64,000 nucleotides of DNA from NCBI RefSeq assembly GCF_001522545.3, contig NC_031774.1:52296269-52360268 (forward strand), given 5' to 3'. This document shows, piece after piece, positions 10,701-23,415 of the stretch. The position numbers and the translations under genes are program-made. The DNA comes from Parus major (Eukaryota; Chordata; Aves; Passeriformes; Paridae). The notes beneath the pieces are model-generated. The model did no database searches. It had not been told where the DNA came from and saw nothing but the letters and a program-made list of their open reading frames with translations. Positions within the stretch are counted from its first letter, which is position 1; each line of letters begins with the position of its first letter.

Positions 10701-13700
10701 CATTCTGTATGTCACAGACCATTGTTTTTCTTATTTCTTTGTATCCTGGTGATCAGTGCTAGAGAAGCAATTCTAATTAAGATCTACATTGTTTCAAAAA
10801 CATTTACTTTATATTGCTATTTTGTGGGTTTTTTGTTTTGCTTTATACTCTAGAACTAAAAGAGAGTGACCACATACTTCCATTAAAAACAAATTTGTAT
10901 TGACTGTATGCCTTTGGTCAGCTGTTCTATAATACAGTTGTGAGTGTTTGTAAAAATAAAAATATACATGAACAGTTGGAATGAAACTTACTTTTCTGTG
11001 TAATGAATCAGTTTTGCTGATACCAGTATGAAGAAACAAATTAACTACAGGTATTAAGGTGGCAGCCTTCACATGGTTTTAGAGTTAATTTATCCCATAG
11101 TATGTTAATACACTGTGGTCCATTAGTTTTTTAAATAATGACAAATAAAACAAATCAATAATTCACATTTCTGTGATCAATCTCAAGAGCCTTAAAATGC
11201 ATTTTGGAACAGGAACAAGCTGAATATTGCTATTCCATCTCCCTCATCATATCCATGTTCCCTGGGGCACTGAAATTTGACTGTCATTTTAGGGACATGT
11301 TGTGCCAGAAGGTTTTGGTAGGAATTGTCTGGTAGAGTTGAGAATATTTGCTGGTTCTCAGGATCAGACATGTGTGCTATAGCCACAAGTCTTCCTGTTC
11401 TTCCCTTTATATTCTGGTTATGACTGACATATTCAAAATAATTTTTTATATTTGCTTCTTCTCAAAATAAGTGCCTATTAGATTGTTCAGAAGTCTGACA
11501 TTTCAGAACATAAACTTTTTGCCTGAAGGTACTTGAAATTTATCAACAGTAATAGAAAATGATTATATCTGAAAATACCATGACAGTTGTGGATAGTGTT
11601 CTTTTGATATGTATGGGCTTGCTTTAGGGGTTGAAATTAAGTTACTAAATGTTCTTATTGGTACTGTTTAGGCTTCAGCCCCGTAAGAAATTATTTTATT
11701 CAAAAGATAAATACTCCTAGATCCATGCACATTTTCATAGGGGTTCACTGGTTCCCTAAATAGTCTAAGAGCTGATCAACTTTATCCCTTCCACAAGTAG
11801 TAGGGGTTTAAGAGTTATGCCAGCTTCAAGATGATTGGTGTTTTAATCTGTTGTACTTTCTGGATAAGTTTTAAAAGATAAAAGCATATTCATTTGTTCA
11901 GGGTTACACAGAAAGCTTGTAGGAGCAGGGAGTTAGACCTAGCATCTGAACCTAGTGTTTTGATCCAAAGAATTGCTTTGACTTTGTTACACCAAAACCT
12001 ATTTTCAGGTCAAAAAGCAACACTGAATGCAGAAGAAATGGCTGACTTTTACAAGGACTTTCTAACTAAAAATTTTAAAAAGCATTTGCAGTATAACAGG
12101 TATGTAGAAGGTATTTAAGTTGATCATTATACATTACAGTCTAAGTGAAAGGTATAAGATCAAGTTTAAAATTTGAACATTTTTTCTGCAATTGGTAAAA
12201 CAGCACAAACCCCTGTAATTCTGGAAAATTATTTTTAATGCTGTTATTAGCATTTGATAGAAATTTGCATTATCATTTGAGTTCTGCTGCTGCTTATTGT
12301 TGTTTCAGTGGAAAGATAAGCTCAAGTCTGAGATTTAAAGAGACAAGATCAGGCACATTTTATTATCTTAGGGCACAGGTCTTTTCATGCTGCTAATTGA
12401 AACTGATAAATATGCAAATAGACCACTTGAAAGTTCTGTATAACAGATTCTAGCTGACTGTTAAATAAGGACAAGTGATTTATCTCAAAGGAAAATCATT
12501 ACTGGGAGTAATATTGGGTCTATTATTTTGCAAGTGTCTAGTAAAAAAGTGATCAAGTTTTCAGTTTGGTGAGGCATAAATTTATCACCTGACTAGTCGT
12601 GGGTAGAACCTCATTTACAGTTTGGTAAACCCACAACCAGCACTTCACAGTACCTCCTGCATTGTTTCTGTGTGTACAGCAACTCCATAAACTGGATTTG
12701 GGATCTGAAAGGAGTAAAAAATTACTTGCAAACACACATACCTCTGCAAGTAGCTGTGCACACTTTAAAAAGAGCTAGAAATGAGGGAGGAATGGGAAGG
12801 TGGAGAAAGACAGCACTTAATCAGGGAATTCTGACCACTGAATGTGAAAGTATAACTGCAGTTTCCTCTTTGTACTGGACTGGGAGATTATTTGGCTCAA
12901 AAGTGTGACTTGGATTCCTAATGGCATGATGTTAGTGAGAATTCTGCCATCCCTGTAACTGATCTATAACAAATGGTGGCTTAAGTTTCTTTGTGTATTG
13001 TGCATAAACCATAAAATACTATCCTAATTTAACTAACAAATATTTAAATATGCACATCTTATCTTTCCCACAGAGGAGCAGGGGGGAACCTCACCATAAT
13101 GCAAAGCAATAGCATGAAAAGATACAAAGTAAGAATTTTTTTTTAGTGGAAGGATTGTTAATACATTGCTTATAATTCATAAGTGGCAATGCAAATAGTT
13201 CATCTTAGAACTGGTTGCCAGTTGCCATTGTTGCAGTGACCTTAGGATAGTGTGCCATCTTCAGGGTAAGATAATTCAGGCTTTGTGCTTAAACATGACC
13301 TTCCTTGCTGCTGACTTGTAAAATCAGGTTGTGTCAGCTGCATTGTTGTAGTTTCAGAGTGGAACTGCACAGCTCTGAAAACAGCAGAGCTTTTTACAGG
13401 CACTCTGATTTTGAGGGGTCATGTTTATAAAAATCTGTTAATGCATTTAGCTGTATGTTCTTTTGCAGTATTGCCAGCTGGCCTGAAAACTGGCAGCTGA
13501 AGTGTTGCAAAATCCAAAATGTAGTTAAAATTGAAGCAATGACTGCGCATAGATGCCTTGAATATTTAGTTCAGGGTACTTAGACTGGAAATACAATCTA
13601 GTTTTGGAAAAAAATTCAAGAAGAATATAGGAAATGAATTGTGAAAGGAGAAAAGAAACAATTGCAATGTTAGCATGATATTTTTATTTAACATGACATT

Positions 13701-14716
13701 TGAAGGGGTAGCTCAGTGCTGCCTGTCGGTGTGAATTTGGCTGCTGTCCTCACTGAGAGGTTGGTATCTCAGGCTTATGTTAGATTTGTGCATGCAAGGT
13801 TTGCCCCAGACATGTCAAGGGAAGACCTAAATCCCAGTGTTCTAGTTCTCGAATTCTGCATATCCTATTGCTTCTTGTAAGCATTTTACAACATGGGAGC
13901 GAGATCCTTGTTAGAAACTAGAAAAAAAAATTGATACTATTTTAATTTAAAACTGGGGCAAGAACTTGAAGCAAGTTCTCAGAGGTCAAAAAGGGCTGAT
14001 GCAGACTATACTGTGAATAATTTGAATTGGTTCCAGAAGCCATGCATGATTCATAAAAACTAAATTATTTAAAGATACAAAAACTAACTTTGACAATATT
14101 AACAGCGTTGTCTTTAAAATATATTGCAGTAGAAAGATAATGTTTCACATATTGGGTTATTCAATTAGCCTTTGAACTGTGATTTGATTTTATTTTTTCC
14201 TACCCTTGTATGAGACCAACTTTGCCCTTTTCAACACAGGCATTTTCATCCACACACAAACAAATCTTACCTGAAGCACAGCATTGGCAGGAAGTTAGTC
14301 CAGAACTTTACTTCTGAAACATGAGACATGGTTTTAACTGTTTTGTCTTGCCTGATTTCAAATACAGTTGCAACCCTGTAATCCACATGCAGTCTCTTCA
14401 TGAATGTTGATATACACAGGCTTCTTGATAGGTTATTTAACTATTAAGGAGGAAAAGTGTTACCACAAAGAAAAGAAAATGCAGGTCATCACTGAAATAT
14501 CATTTGTCAATGCCAAAGGATATTTTTATACAATTTTTATATTTTTAATATAATTGTGTATCTTTTTCCTGTTCTGTGTGCTGATGATTTTCTTGACTTT
14601 GGAATCCTAGAGACTGGTATAAACATAACTTTAGGATCACATTCCTCATGGGACAAGTAGCACTGGTGAGAGCTCTGAGGTGGCTTCGTCGGAGAAAGAA
14701 AAACGTAGAACAATAA
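7644..14716 (+). CDS. COA8: COA8 (APOPT1), cytochrome c oxidase assembly factor 8, five exons
   Basis: Exons 7644-7775, 8757-8954, 9981-10044, 12009-12099 and 14611-14716 join with matching phases into 591 nt, or 196 aa plus stop (human about 206 aa). All introns are GT-AG. The arginine- and serine-rich N-terminus without acidic residues (about 1-35) looks like a mitochondrial targeting peptide. The conserved core runs from [16 protein letters not shown] (56-71) through [15 protein letters not shown] and [18 protein letters not shown] to [20 protein letters not shown] near the C-terminus, which ends in a basic tail (RRRKKNVEQ). In mammals COA8 is a mitochondrial protein that protects complex IV during oxidative stress; its loss causes complex IV deficiency with cavitating leukoencephalopathy. 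The N-terminus differs from mammals, as is usual for targeting peptides. Confidence 0.96.
8125..8405 (-). mobile_element. CR1 LINE 3' fragment in COA8 intron 1
   Basis: Read on the minus strand it matches the 3' portion of avian CR1: the segment whose complement includes CTAAACTTCCCCTGGCACAG, then a complement of the GGAACAGACTCCCC..GGGATGG part, ending near 8130 at the degenerate TTATAATT tail. It is 5'-truncated and diverged. Confidence 0.85.
8757..8954 (+). CDS. COA8: COA8 coding exon 2 (residues 45-110)
   Basis: The acceptor is TTTCGCAG|GGCCTG and the donor CGCCAG|GTGAGC; the exon is exactly 66 codons, phase 0 at both ends. It carries the conserved [12 protein letters not shown] motif and the NQRFWARHN segment. 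By my count it is 143/198 G+C (72%), against 34% and 32% in exons 3 and 4. Confidence 0.96.
9981..10044 (+). CDS. COA8: COA8 coding exon 3
   Basis: A 64-nt exon between TGTTTTAG and TCAG|GTTAGT, encoding [21 protein letters not shown] and the first base of the next Gly codon. It matches the mammalian [21 protein letters not shown] segment. Confidence 0.95.
12009..12099 (+). CDS. COA8: COA8 coding exon 4
   Basis: A 91-nt exon between ATTTTCAG and AACAG|GTATGT, encoding (G)[18 protein letters not shown], then [11 protein letters not shown] and two bases of Arg. It is nearly identical to the mammalian segment, the most conserved part of the protein. Confidence 0.96.
14611..14716 (+). CDS. COA8: COA8 terminal coding exon 5
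   Basis: Acceptor GGAATCCTAG, then the last base of Arg and [20 protein letters not shown], continuing [14 protein letters not shown] and TAA at 14714-14716. The phase (2+1) closes the frame from exon 4. Confidence 0.95.
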
Positions 14717-14830
14717 TCACAGCTCCATGAAGAATGCAATACTATATGCTATAAACTTGTGGTTTATAGTAATGTTCTAAATCGGAATGGTTGATGCAAT
14801 AATTACTTGAATTTGTTTGTAAAACTATGT

Positions 14831-14836
14831 AAATAA
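14831..14836 (+). promoter_or_regulatory. COA8: COA8 poly(A) signal
   Basis: AATAAA lies 115 nt after the COA8 stop and is followed by a GTGTG-containing stretch near 14866, giving a short 3' UTR. Further AATAAA motifs near 15248 and 15319 could be alternative ends. Confidence 0.65.
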
Positions 14837-14869
14837 AAGTCAACTCTAGTCTTAATTTATAATCAGTGT

Positions 14870-16800
14870 GTAGATTTCCTTTACCCTTTATTCCAAGAAT
14901 CTCTCAAATATTTCTCCACCAAAACACAACCAAGAAAACTTTTAAAAACTGGTCCTTGATCATGTCAGATGGAATGGGTAATTATGGTCTTTTTTTTACT
15001 GTAGAGTTATGGCTGCTAAATAATATGAGATTCAGTGTGGTGCACCTGAACTCTGGTCTCAGAATGGTGTCTCCACTAACTATGTTAGTATATAAAGACA
15101 AAAATGCCTCATTTTGCAGCAGTTGCCTGTCTGGGGCAGTAGCTATCTATAAGTAATACAAAATGGATGAAGGAACAAATTTGATTTGTGAGTATATAGA
15201 CAATCAATTTAGAATAATCCTCTGCAGTGTGATTATTTGCTATTTTTAATAAAGATTTAAGATCATTATTTCATATGAAGTCTAATGCATTAGAATCTTC
15301 TCTGATTTTTTTATTTTAATAAAGAGAAATGTGCCTTCCTTGGACAAGAGCTCCTCTGATCCATGACTGGTAAATGTTTCAGTTGCTGAGCTATTTAACA
15401 AATGTGCCTGCCCATCATTTAATCGTGGTAGAAGACAAAACTGGTAACTCCTGTGTGGAAAACAACATTACAAGAAGTATGCACTGTTTTCTCCTGGTTC
15501 ATTTCTTCCAACAAAATGTGCAGTTCTCATCAGTTTCTCCAAGGCACTGATAACAACTTGCCCGAGGGTTGTTTTTGTGCCCTCTGGGTAGGTAACATCA
15601 ATTGGAAGGAGCTTGGTTCAAGTGAAGTCCTAAAATGTTATGCCATGTATTTTTAATTTAAAGGAAGTCTCATGCCTCACTATCTTCTCTCTGTCCATTT
15701 GTACAGTTAAATGGTTTTGGTTTTTTTTTTTTGGTTTTTTTTTTATCCAGAACCTACTAAGAGGATTCTGTTAAAAAGAATGTGTGCTGTCAGATGAAGT
15801 GTTTTCCTAAAGCTGTCCTGTAGGGAAGGTTCTGCTTTTGGAAACATCATCTCAGTAGCCATTGACCTATTTTTTATATCTAAACATGACATGATTTATT
15901 CACAGACTTTTTCAACTGGAGCAAAAAGAGCTTTGTCCACATCAACTATAATAATTTCTTTGCAAAATTAAATAAATATTACTGATACAGTAGCAGATCA
16001 GGGTTTCATACAACTATTATATTATTTGGGCTAAAGTGGCTACTGAATTGTGATTTTAATTGTTATTAGTAAATGAAAGTGGTCATTAATGGTGTTTGTT
16101 GAGATAATAGCCAACACTTTGAAAATATTTGTGAATGTTACACTGCATCAGTACTGTAAAGGATATATATTTATTAAAAATTTACAGAATGCCATGTTTA
16201 GGAAAATAAATCTTTGAAATAGACTACTGTGGGTATGTAATATAATTCTTCAGGGCTTTCCAATAAATCATCTCTTACAGTACATAAGCTTTGATCACAA
16301 TGTGAATGCACACTTTAATATGTAGTTCTGATGTAAAACAATAATTGGATAATACAAGAAAATATCCCAGAAAGGGAGAGATCTGAGCCCCAGTGGACTG
16401 GTGGTTAGTGGTCATAGGATCTGACAGCCTGTGTATATAACATCCCTAAGGTAGTTTCACATATGCTCTAAATGGGTAGAGGTCAATCAAAAGCATTTTC
16501 ATATTCTGAGCTGCTCACTTACATTAACAGAGACATTTTTGTGTCTGCCTGCTGAACCAGATCAGGAAATTGATTCACTACTCAAACTAATCCAAGGAAA
16601 AAACTGTTCGATGTCAGATGAGTTAATGTGCCTCATCATGCAGATATGTGTTGTTTGGCATGGGGGAGCTGTGGGAATTCAAATGGAAGGTTTGGACTGT
16701 GCTTCTGTAAATTCACAGTTAAAACTGTTTTCTGAACATGTAATTTTAGTGTTGGTCACCCAAAAACAGTATCAGCATATGATGGATCATTCTAGGATTA
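14870..16800. other. Intergenic DNA after COA8, no gene seen
   Basis: AT-rich sequence with short chance open frames only. There is a T/G-rich run near 15717-15746. I see no protein homology, structured RNA or recognisable repeat. Confidence 0.55.
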
Positions 16801-16802
16801 AG

Positions 16803-17700
16803 CTGTGAGCTGCTTTTGTCTTTTAAATACCTCCAGGGACAGTGACTCAACCACCTCCCTAAGCAGCCTGTTCAGCTGCCTGACAACCCTTCTGGTGAAG
16901 AAATTTTTCCTAGTATCTCATCTAAACTTCCCCTGGCACAACTTGCAGCTGTTTCCTCTCATCCTATTGCTTGTGACTTGGCAGAAAAGACCAACTCTCA
17001 CCTCTCTACATCTGCCTCTGGGGTAGTTGTAGAGGGCAGTAACACTCCAGCATCTGTCATTCCTGAATTGGGTGGCCTAGAACTGGACACAGCACCTGAG
17101 GTGTGGCCTCACCAGTGTTGAGTACAGGAGAATGGTCTGGGCCTGCTGGCCACACTATTCCTGATACAGGCCAGGATGCCACTGGCTTTGGCCACCTGGT
17201 TATGCTCTTGTCTCATGTTCAGACACCGTTGACAGGACCTCTGCTGGTCCTTGTTGACACCCACACCACTGGCCTTGGCCCATCAATCCAGCCTATCCAG
17301 AGCCCTCCTGCCCTCCCACAGATCACATTCCTGCCCAGTTTGGTGTCTTCTGCAGACTGAGGGTGTCCTTGATCCCCTCATCCTGGTTGTTGATAAAGGT
17401 ATTAAACAGAACTGGCCCCAACACTGCTCCCTAGGGAACACTACTTGTGACTGGGTGCTAAATGGATGCAGCACCATTCAACCAGCACTCTGGGCTCAGC
17501 CATCCAGATGGTTTTTAACAGTGAAGAGTGCACCCATCCAAGCCATGAGCAGCCAGTTTCTCCAGGAGAACACTGTGGAAAACACTGTCAAGGCTTTACT
17601 GAAGTCTAGGAGGCAACATCCATAGCCTTTCCCTCATCCTCTGTGCAGGTCATCTTGGCACAGGAGATCAGGGCAGTCAAGGAGGAGCTTCTATGTGATC
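16803..17700 (-). mobile_element. CR1 LINE fragment, ~900 bp, reverse orientation
   Basis: This is the longest CR1 piece in the window. Its plus strand is the complement of the CR1 3' half. It includes CTAAACTTCCCCTGGCACAA (16923), the GTGTTGAGTACAGG region, GAACTGGCCCCAACACTGCTCCC (near 17408), AGCCAGTTTCTCCAGGAGAA (near 17550) and ACTGTCAAGGCTTTACTGAAG (near 17583). The right part corresponds to the C-terminal end of the reverse-transcriptase frame, now full of stops and indels. It is 5'-truncated near 17700, where similarity fades. Confidence 0.92.
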
Positions 17701-19892
17701 ATTCTCAGGCACTTCTGTAGTTTCCAGCACATCAATATCCCTCGTGTCACTGCTACCACATGGATCTCCATCCCCCCTCTCCATAGAGACAGCAGATGAA
17801 AGGACCTCCCCAGCACACCATTCCTCAGACACTGGCATGTTGCCCCCAGGCTATCTCCAGACATGGTTTTATCCTTTTCCCCCTTCAAATTCATTAGGAT
17901 TCTGTGTGGAGTGCTGAGTCCCTTCATCTAAAACCTATTGAGGGAATGAGGTATTTATTTATCTATTAGGTAAGTGTTGAGGTCTGATTTAAAGTATCTA
18001 ATAGAACCACCATGAAAAGATGTTATTAAAAATAATCTGTCTGAAATTTTGAATCTCATTACTGAAAACCAAATGCATTTAGTGAGATAATTGCATTTTC
18101 TGATCAACCAAAAGCTGTATCATTTTCACCAGTGTTGCATTACTTTTGTTGGGTTTTTTCTTTGACTCAGAGCAATTGCAATAACACCAGCTGCTTTTAG
18201 ATATTATTGATCATAAAACCTTTATAGATCAAAGGAAAACCAAGGAGATGCCAAAGACTACTAAAAATAAAATTTTTATATATATAAAAGCCTACTACAG
18301 TAACTGAAGCTAGTGAAATAGATCAAAGAGTGACTTTTCTGAGTATAGGAAAAATACAGGGAAATGTTCTTATCATTTAAGTATTTAGCTAATCCTGTCA
18401 GAAGGAACAGCAGTATTTCATATTCAGTAGTGTCAGCATATGCCTTTTTAGTCTTTCTCATACACTCAGTAAGTCCATAATAAAGCAACATTATTTTGGT
18501 AATATTCAAATAGTTTTAGTTTGTATTGACTTGGGGTGGTTTTGTTTTGATAATCTGTGTGGGGTTTTGCTATTCACTGAATTTCTCTATTAGACCATTA
18601 ATTTTGATAGAATGAGAGGACTAAGAGAAGTGTCAAATGACAATTAAGCCACAGGCTAACTAAATGCTGGGTTAAAGTGATTGCAGCATCTTTACATATA
18701 ATTAATAAAGATCTGTACTTCTTTAAAAAAGAGCTTTTCTCAATGTCATCATGATGTTTAAAAGCAATGATAGCAGCAATGGAGGAGACAGCTTCTATGT
18801 TTAACTGAACATTTTTAGGGATAATATTAAAATCTAGTTCAAACTTCAGATTCACTATTTAGAAACTGACCTTTCCTGGCCCAATTTCAAGTGGACTGTG
18901 CTGCTTGCAAATTTTAGCTTCCACTGTCACTAAGCAAGATTGGTATCCTACAGGGTAATCAGATTAGCTAAACAAGAACTTCATTTACATCTTGTGCAGA
19001 GCCCACAAGCCAATCTTTTGCATAAAGACTGGAAGATTGAAATGTTTTCATGAAACTATAATATATGCCTGGAACTGTAATATGCACAAATAACATTTTC
19101 ATACTAAAAAATTATATCCACTGATCACTGTAAACTGATTCACAGAATAATAAACCCATAATTGAATATTCAAGTTCATTTCTAAAAAAAAAAAAAAAAA
19201 TAGTAAGGGAAACACAACTCACTTTATTTCTTAAGAGTTTATGCCATCAAAGAGTTCGTAAGTGCATGGAGTGTAATCATCTTGAAGTACATACTCATTA
19301 GTATTTATAATTATATAAATCACTTCTTTGTGCCTTGGCTTTGCATTCATTAATGGATTAATATTTACCCATGTATTCTGAGACTTACTTGACTGATACA
19401 TTCAAACAGCAGATGCTGTGAAAGTGCAAGAGTAGTACATTTGGCTAGAAATAGCAAAGGCAAAAAAATACATGATCCTTTTCAAGTCCGATCTTATTCA
19501 GATGAAATATTATTGTGTAGTGACTTACCTACAGTAAAAATCTGTTTTAGAAGCCATGTAAATGCTCTGAAGACATGGTCCATTTCATACATTGGCTTGT
19601 GGTTCAAACCAATTACCCATTTAACTGAGTTTCTTAATATTTTGCAGGTAAAGGCTTGCTGGTGTATGCAGGTTCTTATCCTTAGGGTGTCCCAGGTGTG
19701 TTGTGACCAAGGCCTTAGACAGCAGGAGGCAGCAAAAATGTCTGTATGTATCTCCTGAGGCTGTGAAGAGGCAATTAGCACCAGCCTAAGCCATAGCAGC
19801 CTTGAAGCTGCTGTGATGGACCATGTCTGGTAGAAGTTTCCAGCAGTCCCCAGGCCAGTCAAGGTTTAATGGCATTCAGCAGTGTTCTGTTC
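17701..19892. other. Intergenic DNA, no gene seen
   Basis: No gene is recognised. It holds a TA palindrome near 18274-18289 (TTTTATATATATAAAA) and an A-tract of about 18 bases ending near 19200. The first 240 bases are CT-rich and might be a degraded extension of the neighbouring CR1. Confidence 0.5.
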
Positions 19893-20653
19893 ACACCTGT
19901 CTTGCTTTGAAAAGACAGGTGCCTGCTAAGGAAGGCCAAAACTTCTCTTGAAATGGAAAACTGTAAACCCCTAACCCACTCTGAATTATTATAATATTGA
20001 AATCAAGGGGTTCTCAGGCAAAGATGGGAATTGGAATAACAGTTCTTTACCAGAAAATTAAAATAAAAATGCAGTAGTACAAAAAAACCAAAACAACCAA
20101 GAAACAAACTACTGACAGTCAGAATACAACCTGACACCCTTTTGTCAGTGTTGGTAGCAGTCCAATTAAATGGTGGCTGTAGTCCTCCTGGAGTGACAGA
20201 TGTGGTCCTGTTGTAGCAATGATTCCATAGAAGGGTGCAGGTTTTTTTCTTCAAGGGCTAGTGGTGTAGATGGATCTAGTCTTTCTTCTGAGAATTTAGT
20301 GGAGAAAGGCTGACTGCAGTGTTCCAAGTCTCTGATTATATCCAGGTAGGAATGCTTGACTCCTCCCCCTGGGTGGAGCATCTCACAATGGGATGATGTA
20401 ATTTTATCAGTCATGCAGTGAGACTCGATGGCCCATTAACAGAAGATATTCCCCTGGAGGGAGGATAGGTTGTGGAAGAGAAAAGAACACTGCCACAGCT
20501 GGTTTTAACAGCTGGCCCATTAACAGAAGAGATCTCCCTGGAGTAATGAGGGATGGGTCAAACAAGAGATAAAGAATGCTGCCCGACCTGGTTTTAAGAG
20601 ATGGTAATAGAATACATTTGGTTACATCTTGCATTGCAACCCAAGACAACACC
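19893..20653. mobile_element. Solo LTR of an endogenous retrovirus, with 5-bp target duplication
   Basis: The LTR body is 19898-20648 (751 bp). It begins TGTCTTG and ends CAAGACA, a perfect 7-bp terminal inverted repeat with the canonical TG..CA ends. It is flanked by ACACC on both sides (19893-19897 and 20649-20653), a 5-bp target-site duplication as typical of ERVL-like elements. No retroviral internal region adjoins it, so it is a solo LTR left by LTR-LTR recombination. It contains two imperfect ~85-bp direct repeats, each starting GCCCATTAACAGAAGA (20431 and 20516). Orientation is undecided: I see no clear TATA/poly(A) pair on either strand. Confidence 0.88.
20431..20603. repeat. Two diverged ~85-bp direct repeats inside the LTR
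   Basis: Both copies start GCCCATTAACAGAAGA, continue CCCTGGAG and end near CTGGTTTTAA. Such duplications are common in the regulatory U3 part of LTRs. Confidence 0.7.
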
Positions 20654-22961
20654 ACTGCCTCCAAAGAACCCACTGATATGATTCAACTGCAAACTTGGCT
20701 GTGATATTTTCATCAGCTGAGCCAAAACACATTAACAGGCAAAACACAAGTTTCAGAATCATAAGAAATTCGGGTCACTATTCATATCTCATTGTAAAAG
20801 AACTTCTTGTTGACAAATTGTAAGAAATTGTTGCCATAGAAAAATTATCATATGATGATTGGGGTGTAGCATACATTGGCTGTTTTTAAAGGGTTTCAGA
20901 AAAGCTAGACTTTAATTTCTGGAATGACTCAAATAATTAAAAGTCTAAATTCTTGGGAGAGAGCAGAAGGGGTATGTGTTGTTTTGCAAAACAGACTTTG
21001 TAGTTAAGGCTATTTAAGAAGACAAAATCCATTAATTTCAAATTTCAAAAGAGATTGACTGCCTTGATTGCTTTCCAAGTGATTGTATTATCCTGGCATG
21101 TGATACAGAAAATAGTTGGTATGACACAGCATAAATATTCTGCAACAAGCCAAGTCAAGTCAGTTTTGACCTTAGTAGTTCTACAATAAATACTTTGGTG
21201 AAAAACACTTATTTGTTTAAAATTTTATAAGAATGGAACAGAAAATGGAAACTAAGTTCCAATGAATATGTAAGACAATGTCTTCTGAATTTATCAATCT
21301 TTTCACATTTACCAAAATAGCATTTCACTTTTACTGTCATGTCTGGAAAACCTCCAGTTTCCTCAGGCCTCATGAAAAATTCCACCATGGAACACAGAAC
21401 AAAATACCAAGCTGACATATGAGTAAATAGCCACAGGTGCCAATTTGTGCCAAGGAAGAATTCCAGCTCACTTCAAAGAAAAAAATCAGTTCTGCCATAG
21501 GATATTATAGAGCAACTTGAATTGACAAGAGATGCCCAGAATTAATTTGTTTTCTGCCTCTCCCCTGGTACTGCTTCTGCTGCTGGGAAAAAAGGGGGTC
21601 TATTCAGTGTGACACCTGAGGGCTTGCTGCACATGTTTAAGTTACCACGGAATCTCAGCCATAAATCTGAGTACCACAGGACTGAGTAAAAACAGGCTGG
21701 TGCTGGGACAATGTGGCTGAAGAGCTGCCACTGTGCAGAGTACTTTTCCATCTCAGGAATGTTTTTCTTAGGCTTTCTAAATCATGTTTTACATTTCCTC
21801 TAAAATTTACAGTTTCTCTAAAAGCAGCAAGGCAGCTTATTACTTACTGACTCGAGTCTATAATTTATAGGTATTATCAAACAGCCACTTAGCATTCAAT
21901 ATTCAATTTTGTATGTAATTAACAATGTAATTTCAGCTTTTAGTGCTACTGTATGTTTACATATAAATTAGAAAAGCAATCTCACTTATTTACAATATGA
22001 ACTTTGGTTTTGGGCAGTACCCAACGGAATTCATAACCAAAAATTCAAAGAGATAGAAAAGAAGTGAAATTAATGAAAAAGATGGTTAACACTGCATTCC
22101 AGCCTTCTTTGGCTGCAAAATGAGTGGGATGGGAAATGACAAATGTGTGAACCATTCTTTAAAGGAATTTAGTGTGCTTTTTGCATTGGTGCACAATAAA
22201 CCTGGCAGCACCATTTTACAGTTTTGTAGTTAATTACAAGGATGTGGGGCACATTAAACTGCTGCCCACAATGGAACCATTTACAGGGTAGATTTCTGGT
22301 CAGCATTATACACTAGGGAAGGAAGATACTGTTATTCATCAGCCTATTCTGTGTGAGTCATAGCAGCTTTCAAACATATGGTGATGGTGTACTTGGTGGC
22401 CCTTCAGCATGTAATATGAAGTGTAACACTGTGTAGGCAGTACATTTCACTTTCATGGCTAATTTATATTTATCAGTTGTTCCCAGCTTTTTTTTAGTGT
22501 TTACTGAGGCATGTATCAGTGCCTGTTTACAGCTACATTATCTTCAGTAGGTAGCACTATATATGTCTTTGAAACAATTTCAATATATTCAACAATCTCA
22601 ATATATTTCAATTTCACCTTTCATTAAAAACAATTATTTTCGATATTAAAGAATATCTTATGTTAAAATATACAGATTCAAAATCTAAAGTACTGCATAT
22701 GGCATGTTTCAGCAATGCCCCAGAACTTTCTCAGGAGGTTGTAATTAATTGGTGTGGCAGAGTGAACTGCTCTCTGTAATCAAAACACCTCAAACAGTCC
22801 AGATGTTTTAGGTTACAATGGTGTCATAGAGAACCATGGCAGCATGGATTTTTTCCTTCAAAGAAATTACTATAAGCTCTACTCTGAATTTTCCTATGCC
22901 CAGCTGGCCACCAACGTCAAAGGCCAAGGAGTCCTGCTTTAAATTCCTATTTATAATTGTC
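20654..22961. other. Intergenic DNA between the two LTRs
   Basis: AT-rich and without a recognisable gene or repeat. The two flanking LTRs are unrelated in sequence, so this is ordinary genomic DNA and not a proviral interior. Confidence 0.55.
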
Positions 22962-23415
22962 CTCTTGATGCCTTAAGTTTTAACTTTCTTATCTTCCAGA
23001 TTCTGTATTGCATTAGTATATAACTCTGAACTTCATATAGATTGTTAACAAGTTCTCTTCACAGTGCAGTTAGACAAAACAGTCCTTTTCCAGCCCAAGA
23101 ACCAAGGACATCATTGCAGCTTCAGGCCCAAAAAGTATAAACAACAGCGAGTTGGGGAGAGCAATCTGGGAGAATTGGACTCCATAACCTGAAGCTGTAA
23201 TTGGACAATTAACCCAAATATGTAGATGGACCAAAACTTAGAAAAGTGTGAAACTTTTAGTGTGCGATGGGTCATCCATCTTAGGTGTAGCCTTGGCAGG
23301 ACTCTTGTACTGCCCAAGGTGTATCTTTCAAAGGCCTTTTTAATAAATACCTGCTTTATTCTTTTATTAACACTGTCTAGCCTCTATTCTAGGTAGCCTC
23401 TCAAGGCATTGCTCT
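22962..23415 (+). mobile_element. Solo LTR, gammaretrovirus-like (ERV1-type) by its 4-bp duplication
   Basis: The LTR body is 22966-23411 (446 bp). It starts TGATGCCTTAAG and ends CTCTCAAGGCATTG, an imperfect inverted repeat in which the usual terminal CA appears changed to TG. CTCT flanks both sides (22962-22965 and 23412-23415), a 4-bp target duplication as in ERV1-type elements. On the plus strand a degenerate TATA region (ACTTAGAAAAG near 23237) is followed by AATAAA at 23342, fitting U3-R-U5 order and a plus orientation. No internal retroviral sequence is attached. Confidence 0.8.

Noticed and set aside
17251..17625. 124-codon plus-strand frame
   Set aside because: Antisense of the long CR1 fragment.
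20654..22961. Possible proviral interior between the two LTRs
   Set aside because: The two LTRs differ completely in sequence and each has its own target duplication, so they are independent solo insertions.
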